Source of the DNA: Amycolatopsis pretoriensis | Lineage (GTDB): Bacteria; Actinomycetota; Actinomycetes; Mycobacteriales; Pseudonocardiaceae | Assembly: GCF_900107925.1 (NCBI RefSeq) | Contig: NZ_FNUJ01000002.1 | Location: 1,166,825-1,230,824, forward strand | DNA length: 64,000 bases | Direction of reading: 5' to 3' | Part shown: positions 41,901 through 54,257 of the stretch, in pieces | Position numbering within the stretch: position 1 is the first letter of the stretch | Layout: each line of letters begins with the position of its first letter | Notes under the pieces: model-generated | Told to the model about the DNA's origin: nothing | The model's database searches: none | Seen by the model: the letters and a program-made list of their open reading frames with translations, nothing else | Program-made: the position numbers and the translations under genes

Positions 41901-42526
41901 TCAGGCTTCCTTGCGCTTGGCGAACGCCGTCGGGCGGTCGGCCCACGGAGCGTCCGCCGGACGCGCTGTGCCCGCGCCGGTGAGCACCGCGTGCGTCGCC
42001 AGCACCCCCGACACCGTGGCGCCGTTCAGCAGTTCGCCGGCCAGCGCCATCCGGACCGCCTCGGCGAGCGGGAACTTGCGGATGACCAGGTCGGCCTCCT
42101 CCTCGCCGAGCACCTCACGGTCCACATCGGACAGTCCGCGAGCCAGGAAGACCCGCACGACCTCGTCGGTGAAGCCGGGCGACGCCGCGACGTCGACCAG
42201 GGTCACCCAGTCCGACGCGGCCAGCCCGACCTCCTCGACCAGCTCGCGCTCGGCCGTGCCGACCGGGTCCTCGCCGAGGTGGTCGATCAGGCCCGCCGGC
42301 AGCTCCCACAGCCGGTGCCCGATCGGGTGCCGGTACTGGTGGATGAGCGTGACCTGCTGATCGTCGTCCAGGGCGACGATCGCCACCGCGCCGAGGTGCT
42401 CGATCACCTCGCGGACCGCGGTCTCGCCACCCGGCATCACGACGTCGTCGATGCGCAGGCCGACGACGCGTCCGATGTGGACGTCCCGGCTGGAGGCGAC
42501 GCTGAACTCGTGCTCGCCCGGGGCGG

Positions 42527-42530
<4 letters not shown>
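41901..42530 (-). CDS. NUDIX hydrolase, ADP-ribose pyrophosphatase type
   Basis: 209 residues. The NUDIX box runs from [12 protein letters not shown] to [11 protein letters not shown]. It has one extra residue before the first Glu compared with the canonical consensus, as I recall for the mycobacterial homologue beside pyrG. It probably hydrolyses ADP-ribose to AMP and ribose 5-phosphate. ATG 42530 overlaps the pyrG stop (ATGA), so the two genes are coupled. Cytoplasmic, no signal peptide. Confidence 0.93.
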
Positions 42531-44227
<1,697 letters not shown>

Positions 44228-44318
44228 GGGCCGCCAGCATATCCCAAGCCCGCGGATCCGCGCGCTGTGACATGCCCGAACCGCCTTTTGTGCTCCTGAC
44301 CACCCTTTCGGGGGCGGA

Positions 44319-45479
44319 TCAGGCGGTGGCCGCCGCCCGCCGCAGCCGCGGCCGGCCGGTGAGCGCGCGGCTGCCGGGCAGGCGCCGGAGGGCCTCGACG
44401 ATCAGGACCGTCGACACGATCGTCGCCAGGTAGATGACGACGCTGAGCCACGGCGCGCCGAAGTGGTCGGCCACGACCGGGATCACCGGGCCGAGCAGGG
44501 CCAGGGCGAGGGGGTGGACGAGGAAGACGCTGAACGAGCGGTTGGCCGCCCAGGACACCAGCCGGGCGCCCCGGCTGCCTTCCCGGCGGCGCCCCGACCA
44601 CCACGTGGCGAACGCGTAGATCGCGGCGATGACGGTGACGCACCACGGGATCAGGTACGGCTGGAACGGGTCGCTGGCCACCTGCGGGAGCGTTCCACTG
44701 TGGACGGTGTGCAGGTAGGCCCACTCGGTGCCGGCCAGCACGGCCACGAGGGCGCCGCCGAGCAGCAGCCGGTGCCGGCCGACCCAGGCGTGCACGGTCT
44801 CGAAGTGCATGGCCACGACGGCGCCGAACAGTGTGTAGAACTGGTACGGCAGCACGGTGGCGTACAGGTGGGTGATCGTCTCGTAGCCGACGCCGAACGG
44901 CTGGTACGTCATGAAGAGCGTCACGCCGGCCTGCAGCACGCCGCTGCCGAGCAGCAGCCACTTGTGCTTGCCCTCGGTCGCCCGCAGCAGCTTCATGATC
45001 CACGGGAACAGCAGGTAGACCTGCATCGTCACGAGCAGGAAGTACAGGTGGTACCAGGCACCGCCGGTGACGAGGTCCTTGACCAGCAGGCGCATCGACG
45101 CCTCGAGCGAGTCCGGCTGCTGCGTGCCGGTCACCAGCGAGAACGCCCAGAAGAACATCGTCCACGCCAGGTACGGCGTCGCGACCAGCGGCAGCCGCTT
45201 GCGCCAGAAGTCGCCCGGGGTGATCTCCCGGCCGCGGTTCTGGAACACCAGCACGAACCCGGTGAGCGCGAAGAACGCCTCCCGCGTGAAGTGCAGCGGT
45301 GTCTCCACGGCGTTGGCGCCGACGTCCTGCGGGAAGTTCGTCGCGCCCACCACGTGGATGAGGATCACGCAGGCGAACGTGACCAGGCGGAACAGGTCGA
45401 TCTGGTGCAGGTACGGCGCTTTCCCACCCGGTCTCGCGATCCGGGAGGGAGCTTCGAGAGTGGCCTGGGCAGTCGTCAT
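44319..45479 (-). CDS. Acyltransferase 3 family integral membrane protein
   Basis: 386 residues with about ten transmembrane helices. It begins [25 protein letters not shown], which has the catalytic-type IHVV histidine of acyltransferase-3 proteins, then [16 protein letters not shown] and [17 protein letters not shown]. Such proteins O-acylate extracellular polysaccharides, lipids or antibiotics; the substrate is not visible. ATG 45479. It stands alone on the minus strand upstream of pyrG, with a 315-bp gap before it. The gene contains one GTCCACAGTGGAC-type palindrome (44694-44704). Confidence 0.88.
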   Translation of the reverse strand: MTTAQATLEAPSRIARPGGKAPYLHQIDLFRLVTFACVILIHVVGATNFPQDVGANAVETPLHFTREAFFALTGFVLVFQNRGREITPGDFWRKRLPLVATPYLAWTMFFWAFSLVTGTQQPDSLEASMRLLVKDLVTGGAWYHLYFLLVTMQVYLLFPWIMKLLRATEGKHKWLLLGSGVLQAGVTLFMTYQPFGVGYETITHLYATVLPYQFYTLFGAVVAMHFETVHAWVGRHRLLLGGALVAVLAGTEWAYLHTVHSGTLPQVASDPFQPYLIPWCVTVIAAIYAFATWWSGRRREGSRGARLVSWAANRSFSVFLVHPLALALLGPVIPVVADHFGAPWLSVVIYLATIVSTVLIVEALRRLPGSRALTGRPRLRRAAATA

Positions 45480-45794
45480 CGTGCCGCCGTTCCGGCACCG
45501 TCGTCGGCGTGGTTCACGTTGTCAGACTTGCCACCCATTCTGTGAATTTCCCATGAAGGCACTGGGAAGCGCCTGTTGGCAGCGGGCTCGCGGGCTGTTG
45601 GATATGCCACTCCCGCTCATGGGGCGCGGACCCGTGGATCATGTTAATACGTGAGTGCTCCGGTACCGAGCGTGACCTTCGTCATCCGGCCGTGATCAGC
45701 GGAAAACACCCCGCTCGACCTCCTGCGGGACGTCTTCGGGCCCGGCGCGCGGTCCGGCGTGTCCCACCCGAGTCGGCGACCGTCCCGCCTCGGC
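45480..45794. other. 315-bp gap without a recognisable gene
   Basis: Between the acyltransferase start and the GntR regulator stop. A 6-bp dyad TTCCCA/TGGGAA (45548-45568) lies upstream of the acyltransferase and could be an operator. The stretch around 45640-45665 is locally A/T-richer and may hold the promoter. No coding pattern, RNA gene or terminator was found. Confidence 0.5.
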
Positions 45795-46478
45795 CTACCC
45801 CGAGCCGGCGGCGATCTCCGCCTGATCGGCCCCGAAGAGGGACTTCAGCGTCACCTCGCGGTTGACTCGCACGTGCTCGACGGCTTCGGCGTGCGCGCGG
45901 TCGGCGTCGCCCGACGCGATGGCCTCGTGGAGCCGGCGGTGCTCGTCGAGCAGTTCGGCCCAGTGCTCGTTCTGGCTGGTGAGCCAGCGGAGCCGGCCCT
46001 GCAGGGGCTGCAGCATCGTGGTCAGCAGCGCGTTGCCGGCGATGGCCACGATCTCGTCGTGGAAGCGCGAGTTGAGCACGGTGATCTTGGCGGCGTCGCC
46101 GCGGGCGGTCGCGCGGGCGGCGTCGGCGAGCAGCCGCTCGAGCCCCTTCAGCTCCGCCGCGCCCGCCCGCTCGGCGGCTCGCCCGGCCGCGAGTCCTTCG
46201 AGGGCTTCCCGGACGTCGAACAGCTCCTCGACGTCGACCCGCGCGAGCTGCCGGACGACGATCCGGCGCGCCGACTGCTCGACGAGGAACCCCTCGGCTT
46301 CGAGACTGCGGATCGCTTCGCGGACCGGCACCCGGGAGACACCGAGGTCCTCGGCCAGCTCGCGCTCGACCAGCCGGTCGCCCGGGCGGAGACGGCCGGT
46401 CAAGATCCGTTCGCGCAGCTCGTCGCGCACCCGCTGCCGGGTGGCCGCGAGGGGCTGCCGTTCGCTCGCCGTGGTCAC
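45795..46478 (-). CDS. GntR family transcriptional regulator (FCD subfamily)
   Basis: 227 residues. The winged helix-turn-helix (about 12-78) contains RILTGRLRPGDRLVERELAEDLGVSRVPVREAIRSLEAEGFL; the FCD helical ligand domain (about 90-215) holds the metal-site pattern D/H in LNSRFHDEI, and HRRLHEAIASGDADRAHAEAVEHV. GTG 46478 lies behind GAGAGGGG. It is divergent from an NCS1 permease and a hydantoin racemase-like gene, with a 31-bp double operator between them. It probably represses a nucleobase, allantoin or hydantoin uptake operon. Confidence 0.93.
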   Translation of the reverse strand: MTTASERQPLAATRQRVRDELRERILTGRLRPGDRLVERELAEDLGVSRVPVREAIRSLEAEGFLVEQSARRIVVRQLARVDVEELFDVREALEGLAAGRAAERAGAAELKGLERLLADAARATARGDAAKITVLNSRFHDEIVAIAGNALLTTMLQPLQGRLRWLTSQNEHWAELLDEHRRLHEAIASGDADRAHAEAVEHVRVNREVTLKSLFGADQAEIAAGSG

Positions 46479-46554
46479 CGGTCCCCTCTCCTCAACAAGC
46501 TCGTAACACGAGTTTACGGGCCGGAGGGTTGACGGCGGCGGACCTGAGGGTGAT

Positions 46555-46585
46555 ATTTGGGATGCCAAATTTTGGTATCCCAAAT
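46555..46585. promoter_or_regulatory. Double TTTGGNNNNCCAAA operator for the GntR regulator
   Basis: TTTGGGATGCCAAA (46556-46569) and TTTGGTATCCCAAA (46571-46584) are two 14-bp dyads of one design, 15 bp apart. Together they form a 31-bp imperfect palindrome with ends ATTTGGGAT/ATCCCAAAT. It lies 32 bp upstream of the permease start and 77 bp upstream of the GntR start. The A/T content contrasts with the flanks. Binding by the divergent GntR is inferred from position. Confidence 0.7.
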
Positions 46586-46616
46586 CGCCGTCGCTGCACG
46601 TCGACCGGAGGCCAGC

Positions 46617-48038
46617 ATGACCGCAGCCCCGCTCACCGAAAACCAGCAAGAGACGAGCCCACCGCCGGATCCCCGGCTCTGGAACGAAGACCTCGCGCCG
46701 GCGAAGGAACGCCGCTGGAAGGTCTACGACATCTTCGCGCTGTGGATGTCGGACGTGCACAACCTCGGCAACTACACCTTCGCGGCCGGGCTCTTCGTGC
46801 TCGGCCTGTCCGCCTGGCAGGTGTTCACCGCCCTGCTGTTCGGCTTCGTGATCATCTACGTCGGCATGAACCTGATGGGCCGGATCGGCCAGCGCACCGG
46901 CGTCCCGTTCCCGGTCGTCGCGCGGATCAGCTTCGGCACGTTCGGCGCCAACCTGCCCGCGCTCATCCGCGCGATCATCGCGATCTTCTGGTACGGCATC
47001 CAGACCTACCTCGCGAGCGTGGCCATCACGCTGCTCGTGCTCACCATCGATCCGGGCCTGAAACCGTTGACCGAACACGGTTTCCTCGGCCTGCACGCGC
47101 TCGGCTGGATCTGCTTCATCGCGCTGTGGGCGGTCCAGGCGCTCATCCTCACCCGCGGCATGGAGTCGATCCGCAAGTTCCAGGACTGGTGCGGACCGGC
47201 GATCTGGGTCGTGATGATCGCCCTCGCGGTGTGGATCCTCGCCGCCGGACACTGGAACATCTCCTTCACCAGCAGCCCGAAACAGCTCTCGACCGGTGAG
47301 CAGATCCGCCAGTGGTTCGGCGCGGCCGGGCTGATCCTCGCCACCTACGGCACGCTGATGCTCAACTTCTGCGACTTCTCCCGCAACGCCCCGGACCAGA
47401 AAACGGTGAAGCGCGGCAACTTCTGGGGCCTGCCGATCAACTCGACGGCGTTCGCGCTGCTGTCGGTGATCGTGACCGCGGGCAGCATGCAGGTGTTCGG
47501 CGAGGCCATCACCGACCCGGCCGAGCTCCTGGCCAAGGTGCACAACACGCCGGTGCTCATCATCGGCGCGCTGACGTTCGCGATCGCCACCATGGGCGTC
47601 AACATCGTCGCGAACTTCGTCTCCCCCGCCTACGACCTGGCCAACATCTGGCCGAAGCGGATCACCTTCACCATCGGCGGGATGATCAGCGCCGTCGCCG
47701 CCTTGTGCGTACTGCCGTGGAAGCTGTACTCCTCGCCGGCGGTGGTCAACTACTTCCTCGGCGGGCTCGGCGCGTTCCTCGGGCCGCTGTTCGGGATCAT
47801 GATCGTCGACTACTACCTGATCCGGCGCGGCAAGGTCGACGTCGCCCAGCTGTTCGTCGACGGCGGGACCTACCCGCGGGTGAACCCGCGCGCGCTCGTG
47901 ACGTTCTTCCCGACCGCCGCGCTGGCCGCGGTGATCGCGCTGGTGCCGTTCTTCGCCCCGGCCGCGCCGTACTCGTGGTTCATCGGCACGGCGTCGTCGG
48001 GTCTGCTCTACTTCGCGGTCTCGAGGAAGCACCGATGA
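46617..48038 (+). CDS. NCS1 family nucleobase/allantoin/hydantoin permease
   Basis: 473 residues with about 12 transmembrane helices. NCS1 landmarks are LWNEDLAPAKERRWKVYDIFALWMSDVHNLGNYTFAAGLF at the N-terminus, GVPFPVVARISFGTFGANLPALIRAIIAIFWYGIQTY, and NFCDFSR in the middle. It imports a purine, pyrimidine, allantoin or hydantoin with a cation. GGAGG precedes ATG 46617. The stop overlaps the start of a hydantoin/allantoin racemase-like gene (ATGA). Regulated, by inference, by the divergent GntR. Confidence 0.92.
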   Translation: MTAAPLTENQQETSPPPDPRLWNEDLAPAKERRWKVYDIFALWMSDVHNLGNYTFAAGLFVLGLSAWQVFTALLFGFVIIYVGMNLMGRIGQRTGVPFPVVARISFGTFGANLPALIRAIIAIFWYGIQTYLASVAITLLVLTIDPGLKPLTEHGFLGLHALGWICFIALWAVQALILTRGMESIRKFQDWCGPAIWVVMIALAVWILAAGHWNISFTSSPKQLSTGEQIRQWFGAAGLILATYGTLMLNFCDFSRNAPDQKTVKRGNFWGLPINSTAFALLSVIVTAGSMQVFGEAITDPAELLAKVHNTPVLIIGALTFAIATMGVNIVANFVSPAYDLANIWPKRITFTIGGMISAVAALCVLPWKLYSSPAVVNYFLGGLGAFLGPLFGIMIVDYYLIRRGKVDVAQLFVDGGTYPRVNPRALVTFFPTAALAAVIALVPFFAPAAPYSWFIGTASSGLLYFAVSRKHR

Positions 48039-48745
48039 GGATCGTCGTCACCAACTGCAACACCACCGAGGCGATGACGAAGGAGATCGAAGCCGGGGCC
48101 CGCGCGGCCGCGAGCCCCGGCACCGAGATCCTGGCGAGAACGCCGAAGTGGGGCCCGGAGTCCGCCGAAGGCTGGCTGGACAGCTTCCTCTCCGCCGCGG
48201 CGGTGCTGGATCTGTTGCGGGGCCTGGAAGAACCGTTCGACGCCGTGGTGCTCGCCGGGTTCGGCGAGCACGGCCGCGAAGGCGCGCGCGAACTGCTGGA
48301 CGTCCCGGTCGTCGACATCACCGAAGCCGCCGCGCACCTGGCCTGCCTGCTCGGCCGCCGCTACGGCGTCGTGACCACATTGGACCGGACGTGCGGGCTG
48401 ATCGAGGACAGCCTGCACGCCGCCGGCGTCGCGCGGAACTGCGTCACGGTCACCGGCGCCGGGCTCGGTGTGCTGGAGCTGACGGACGAGCGGCGCACGG
48501 AATCGGCGTTGCTCACCGCCGGCCGCCGCGCGCGGGACGCCGGGGCGGAGGTGCTGGTCCTCGGCTGCGCCGGGATGACCGGCCTGGACCGGAAGATCGC
48601 GACGATGCTGGACATCCCGGTCATCGACGGCGTGGCCGCGGCGGTCCGGCTCGCGGAGTCGCTGGTGGCCTTGGGGTTGAACACCAGCCGCGCGGGTTCG
48701 TACGCGCGGCCGATCGACAAGCACCGCACCTGGCCGACCGATTGA
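48035..48745 (+). CDS. Asp/Glu/hydantoin racemase family protein
   Basis: 236 residues of the Asp/Glu racemase superfamily in the hydantoin/allantoin racemase branch. N-terminal VVTNCNTTEAMTKEIEAGA, a central DAVVLAGFGEHG where many racemases have a cysteine, and the C-terminal catalytic-type Cys in LVLGCAGMTGL. The usual first cysteine (AC.D) seems replaced by GFGEHG, so mechanism and activity need care. Translationally coupled to the NCS1 permease. It would isomerise allantoin or 5-substituted hydantoins for catabolism; no hydantoinase is in the window. Confidence 0.85.
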   Translation: MRIVVTNCNTTEAMTKEIEAGARAAASPGTEILARTPKWGPESAEGWLDSFLSAAAVLDLLRGLEEPFDAVVLAGFGEHGREGARELLDVPVVDITEAAAHLACLLGRRYGVVTTLDRTCGLIEDSLHAAGVARNCVTVTGAGLGVLELTDERRTESALLTAGRRARDAGAEVLVLGCAGMTGLDRKIATMLDIPVIDGVAAAVRLAESLVALGLNTSRAGSYARPIDKHRTWPTD

Positions 48746-48836
48746 CACCTGCCGCACGAGGACGTCAGAATCCCTGCAGCCGTACCGCCGCCCGGTGACG
48801 ACGTGGGGATTTTGCCGTCCCCGGAAGGCGGTCGAC

Positions 48837-50099
48837 GTGCGCAGAGCTCTCGGTGCGCTGGCGGTTTCCGTCAGCGTGCTCCTGGTCCCGATCAGCGGGA
48901 CGGCGATCGCCGCGTCCCCACCGCACACGGTCGTCACCGACGGCGCCAAGCTCGCGAAGGTAAAGCAGGCGATCCGCGGCGGCCACGCGTCCAAAGCCCA
49001 GCGGGACGCGCTGAAAGCCGTGCTGGCCAAGGCGGACACCGCGCTGACCACCGGACCGTGGTCGGTCATGGACAAGCCCACCGCGCCACCGAGCGGTGAC
49101 AAGCACGACTACATGAGCCAGGCGCCGTACTGGTGGGCGAGCGAGAAGACGCCGGAGAACCCGCAGGGCTGCCCGTACGTCAACCGGGACGGCCAGCGCA
49201 ACCCGGAGGCCGACGCGATCACCGACCACACCTACCGGATGTGGGCGTGGGACGCGATGTACTACCTCTCGCTGGCCTGGTACTACACCGGCGACGCGAA
49301 GTACGCGAAGCGGGCGGCACTGGACATCCGGACGTGGTTCCTCGACCCGGCCACCAAGATGAACCCGAACATGACGTACTCGCAGATCATCCCGTGCAAG
49401 AACACGATCAGCGGTACCGGGATCATCGACTCGACCCAGTCGTTCAGCCAGCTGATGGACGCGTTCGCGCTGCTCGACGGCGGCGCGCCGGGCTGGACCG
49501 GCCAGGACCGCGCCGGCATCAAGGCGTGGCTGACGCAGTACCTGAACTGGATGCAGGCGAGCCCGCAGGCGAAGCTGGAACTGGCCGCCACCAACAACCA
49601 CGGCACGTTCCTCGACATGCAGAACGCGACGATCTCGGCGTACCTGGGGCACCGCGACGCCGCCCGGAAGATCGTCCTCGACGCGGAGCGGAAGCGGTTC
49701 CCGGTGCAGTTCGCCGCCGACGGCAGCCAGCCCCTCGAGCTGTCGCGGACGATGTCGTGGCACTACGTCAACTTCAACCTCACCGCGTGGGGCCGGATGG
49801 CGGAGGTCGGGAAGAACCTCGGCGTCGACGTCTGGAAGTTCAAGGCGCCGAACGGCGTGACGCTGCGGAAGGTCGTCGACCAGCTGATCCCGGGTGCGCT
49901 GCAGGGCGCGGCGGGCTGGCCGCACCAGCAGATCGGCGTGTTCGACCAGTCGATCGCGGCGGACATCTTCCACGCGGCGGCCGAGGAAGCGCACGACTCC
50001 GACGCGGCGGCAGCGCTCAAGAAGATGCCGCTGCCGGCCGGTGGCGACACGTGGCCGGTGCGCGTCTCGTGCTTCCCGCTGGACCCGCCACTGAAGTAG
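48837..50099 (+). CDS. Secreted alginate lyase-like polysaccharide lyase (PL5-type fold)
   Basis: 420 residues. A Sec signal (1 to about 26, ending AIAAS) is followed by an alpha/alpha-toroid Alginate_lyase domain (about 60-400). Typical blocks: MSQAPYWWASEKTPENPQGCPYVNRDG, MYYLSLAWYYTGDAKYAKRAALDIRTWF, IDSTQSFSQLMDAFALL, AATNNHGTFLDMQ with the family N-N-H motif, and LELSRTMSWHYVNFNL. The substrate may be alginate or another uronic-acid polymer, which could link to the uronate genes at the left end. GTG 48837 lies after GGAAGG. Stands alone upstream of a chitinase. Confidence 0.88.
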   Translation: MRRALGALAVSVSVLLVPISGTAIAASPPHTVVTDGAKLAKVKQAIRGGHASKAQRDALKAVLAKADTALTTGPWSVMDKPTAPPSGDKHDYMSQAPYWWASEKTPENPQGCPYVNRDGQRNPEADAITDHTYRMWAWDAMYYLSLAWYYTGDAKYAKRAALDIRTWFLDPATKMNPNMTYSQIIPCKNTISGTGIIDSTQSFSQLMDAFALLDGGAPGWTGQDRAGIKAWLTQYLNWMQASPQAKLELAATNNHGTFLDMQNATISAYLGHRDAARKIVLDAERKRFPVQFAADGSQPLELSRTMSWHYVNFNLTAWGRMAEVGKNLGVDVWKFKAPNGVTLRKVVDQLIPGALQGAAGWPHQQIGVFDQSIAADIFHAAAEEAHDSDAAAALKKMPLPAGGDTWPVRVSCFPLDPPLK

Positions 50100-50141
50100 G
50101 GGAAATCCGGACACCACGTCCCATAGCGCACGCCTTCACAG

Positions 50142-50189
50142 ATTGGTCTAGTCCAAAGTATTGACACTCGGTGCGCACGCGCGCACATT
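50142..50189 (+). promoter_or_regulatory. DasR-like operator and promoter of the chitinase gene
   Basis: ATTGGTCTAGTCCAAA (50142-50157) matches 12 of 16 positions of the DasR site as I recall it (ACTGGTCTAGACCACT). Three bases later comes TTGACA (50161-50166), a perfect -35. A 17-base spacer leads to a weak -10, CACATT (50184-50189). Placement right against the -35 fits repression relieved by amino-sugar phosphates, as known for streptomycete chitinase genes. The consensus is from memory. Confidence 0.6.
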
Positions 50190-50282
50190 CGGATCGGGCC
50201 CGCTCGTGAAGACCATCGCGTACGCCCTCTCCCGCGCCGTCGCGGCCGGGAGAGGGCCGTCCGCCTGCGCGAGGAGACGCCC

Positions 50283-51980
<1,698 letters not shown>

Positions 51981-51985
51981 AGCGA

Positions 51986-52034
51986 GCTGAAGGGCACCTT
52001 TGTCGCATCTGGTGCGACAAAGGTGCCCTTCAGC
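51986..52034. terminator. Long hairpin of the AAGGGCACCTT family between convergent genes
   Basis: Perfect 22-bp arms at 51986-52007 and 52013-52034, beginning GCTGAAGGGCACCTTTGTCG, with a 5-nt loop. It sits in the 57-bp gap between the chitinase and the convergent mctB-like gene and can terminate both. The outer 14 bases of each arm match the hairpin at 12645-12693. Confidence 0.75.
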
Positions 52035-52037
52035 GCG

Positions 52038-52988
52038 TCAGTTTCCGGTGGGGGCGCCGACTCCGGGGGCCGGGGCGGTCGCGTTGCCCGCGATGCCGTA
52101 GCGCCCGGCGGCGCCGTCGAGCTGTTCCTTCAGCGCCAGCACGGTGCTCACCCGGCCGGCCGAGCTGTCCACGTTGTCCACAGTGGACAGGATCGACGTC
52201 GCCGACGTGTCCGCGCGGACCACGCCCAGCGCGCCGGTGCCGTCCGCGGAACCGGCGTCACCCGCGAGGACCGTGCCCGCGCCGGAGCGGTCGAGCTGCG
52301 TGGCGAACCGGGCGATCGTCGCCGCGCGGTCACCCGCGCCGTCGCCGGTCGCCTGGGCGCCGGTCAGCACGATCGCCAGCTGACCCGGCTTGACGTCCCC
52401 GCCCGCCTTGACGAACCCGCCGTCGGTGAGCCCGCCGATCGCGGCCGCCAGCTCCTCGCCCGAGGACTGCGGCTTCGCAGTGGTCTTGTCCAGCAGCAGC
52501 ACCGAACCGAGCAGGGCCCCGGCGAGCGTGCCGGAGTCACCCGCGGTCGGGAACTTCGAACCCGCGGGCTGCAGCCGCGTGACGACGTCGCGCAGCTGGT
52601 CGGCCTTCTCCGGGTCGGCGAACGCGGACGTCAGCTGCACCTCGCCGGTCAGCGACGCGCCGGCCTGGCCGATCAGCTGCTTGAGCGCGTCCCGGTCGGC
52701 CGGGCGCGCGTCCTCGGTCGTCACCAGCACCACCGACCGCTTGTCCAGCGCGCCCGCGACGACCTTCGGCCCCATCGAGCCGGCGAACGCGTCCGCGTCG
52801 GCCAGCCGCGCGTTGAGCGCGTTGCGCTGCGCCTCGAGGTCGGAGACCTGGCTGCCGAGGTCCTTCTTCTCCCCCGCGAGCCCCGACAGCAGCGTGCCGT
52901 TCAGCGCCGTCGAGCCGAGCACGACCCCGACGGCCAAGGCGAGGAAGCAGGCGGCGATGGAAACGACGTGGTAACGCAGCGAAATCAC
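52038..52988 (-). CDS. MctB-like copper transporter family / SteA-associated membrane protein
   Basis: 316 residues: one N-terminal transmembrane helix (about 7-28, VVSIAACFLALAVGVVLGST), a coiled coil (about 40-70), then an extracytoplasmic domain rich in Ala/Gly with paired segments VVLVTTEDARPADRDALKQLI and LAIVLTGAQATGDGAGDRA. It matches the family of the mycobacterial protein called MctB (Rv1698). That family has been described both as copper-export related and, beside steA, as a cell-division partner. GTG 52988 overlaps the steA stop (GTGA). Contains one GTCCACAGTGGAC palindrome. Confidence 0.85.
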   Translation of the reverse strand: MISLRYHVVSIAACFLALAVGVVLGSTALNGTLLSGLAGEKKDLGSQVSDLEAQRNALNARLADADAFAGSMGPKVVAGALDKRSVVLVTTEDARPADRDALKQLIGQAGASLTGEVQLTSAFADPEKADQLRDVVTRLQPAGSKFPTAGDSGTLAGALLGSVLLLDKTTAKPQSSGEELAAAIGGLTDGGFVKAGGDVKPGQLAIVLTGAQATGDGAGDRAATIARFATQLDRSGAGTVLAGDAGSADGTGALGVVRADTSATSILSTVDNVDSSAGRVSTVLALKEQLDGAAGRYGIAGNATAPAPGVGAPTGN

Positions 52989-54169
52989 GTGAACAATCCC
53001 TTGACCCAGGCGGCGAACGAATTCCAGGTGTGCCGGAGCCAGTCCAGGTAGACCGAGCCCACGTCGGACACCAGCAGGGCCGCGGCGACCACCACGACCG
53101 CGGCGAGCACGAGCAGCACGACCGCGCCGATCGACACCCGGCTGCGGTGCAGCGTCGCCACCGCCTTGCCGTCGACGAGCTTCGTGCCGAGCTTCAGCCG
53201 GGTCAGGAACGTCGACGGGTTCGAGCCGGACCGGCCGTGGTCGAGGAATTCGCGCAGGGTGGCCTGGAAGCCGACCGTGACGACCAGGCTGGCGCCGTGC
53301 GCGTCGGCCAGCAGCAGCGCGAGGTCTTCGGCGTTGCCCGACGCCGGGAACGTCACCGCGCCGATGCCGAGGTCCTGGATCCGCTCGACCCCGGGCGCGT
53401 GCCCGTCGGGCTGCGCGGGCACCACGACCTCGCCGCCGCCGCGCAGGGTCGCGGTGCCGATGCCGGTGGGGTCGCCGACGATGACGTCCGGCCGGTAGCC
53501 CTGCACCCGCAGCGTGTCGGCGCCGGCGTCGACGCCGACCATGACCGGCCGGTGCTCGGCGATGTACTTCTTGAGCTTCTTGAGGTCCTCGGCGTGCCCG
53601 TTGCCCCCCGCGACGACCAGCACGTGCCGGTCGCGGATGGCGACCTTCAGCTCCGGCACGCCGACGCCGTCGAGGATCAGCGTGCGCTCGCGGCGCAGGA
53701 ACTCGATGGTGTTGGCCGAAAACGCTTCCAGCTGCGTCGACATCCCGGCCTTGGCCTCGATCATCTGGTCGGCGACGCTGTCGGCGGTCTGCTCGATCCC
53801 GGAGGCGACCTGGCGCTCGCCGACGTACACGACGCCGTCGTGCAGCCGCAGCTTCGTGCCGTCCTTGATCGAGCGCAGCAGCTCCCCGCCGACCGAGTCG
53901 ACGAGCGGGATGCCGGCGCCGATCAGGATCTCCGGGCCCAGGTTGGGAAACCGGCCGGAGATCGACGGCGACGCGTTGACCACGCCCGCGACCTCGGCGT
54001 CGACCAGGGCGTCGGCCGTCTGGCGGTCGAGGTCCAGCTGGTCGAGCACGACGATGTCGCCGGGACTGATCCGGCGCAGCAGCTCGCGGGTCCGGCGGTC
54101 CACGCGGGCGACGCCGGTGATCCCCGGAAGGGGTTCTTGGTTCCGCGTGAGCAAGCCGGTGAGCTTCAT
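52985..54169 (-). CDS. steA: SteA-like putative cytokinetic ring protein
   Basis: 394 residues. The N-terminal region has GVARVDRRTRELLRRISPGDIVVLDQLDLDR. A central thiamin-pyrophosphokinase-like domain has VMVGVDAGADTLRVQGYRPDVIVGDPTG and VTFPASGNAEDLALLLADAHGA. A C-terminal transmembrane helix (about 350-372) is followed by a short tail. It belongs to the actinobacterial SteA family tied to division and cell-wall enzymes. ATG 54169 (MKLTGLLTR) is chosen over an upstream in-frame ATG at 54208. It is coupled to the mctB-like gene; in related genomes recN lies directly upstream, whereas here three other genes intervene. Confidence 0.9.
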   Translation of the reverse strand: MKLTGLLTRNQEPLPGITGVARVDRRTRELLRRISPGDIVVLDQLDLDRQTADALVDAEVAGVVNASPSISGRFPNLGPEILIGAGIPLVDSVGGELLRSIKDGTKLRLHDGVVYVGERQVASGIEQTADSVADQMIEAKAGMSTQLEAFSANTIEFLRRERTLILDGVGVPELKVAIRDRHVLVVAGGNGHAEDLKKLKKYIAEHRPVMVGVDAGADTLRVQGYRPDVIVGDPTGIGTATLRGGGEVVVPAQPDGHAPGVERIQDLGIGAVTFPASGNAEDLALLLADAHGASLVVTVGFQATLREFLDHGRSGSNPSTFLTRLKLGTKLVDGKAVATLHRSRVSIGAVVLLVLAAVVVVAAALLVSDVGSVYLDWLRHTWNSFAAWVKGLFT

Positions 54170-54257
54170 GTGGCCGATGGTGACAAATTTGCTCGTGGGA
54201 CGATGCACGCCACGCCGTAGCCCGGGTGACTCGTTGTGGTGACCTCCCCCGCACGGG

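Noticed and set aside
45795..48032. One 745-codon minus-strand protein running through the NCS1 region
   Set aside because: Only its last 227 codons (GntR) have a family match and a ribosome-binding site; the rest is antisense to the permease.
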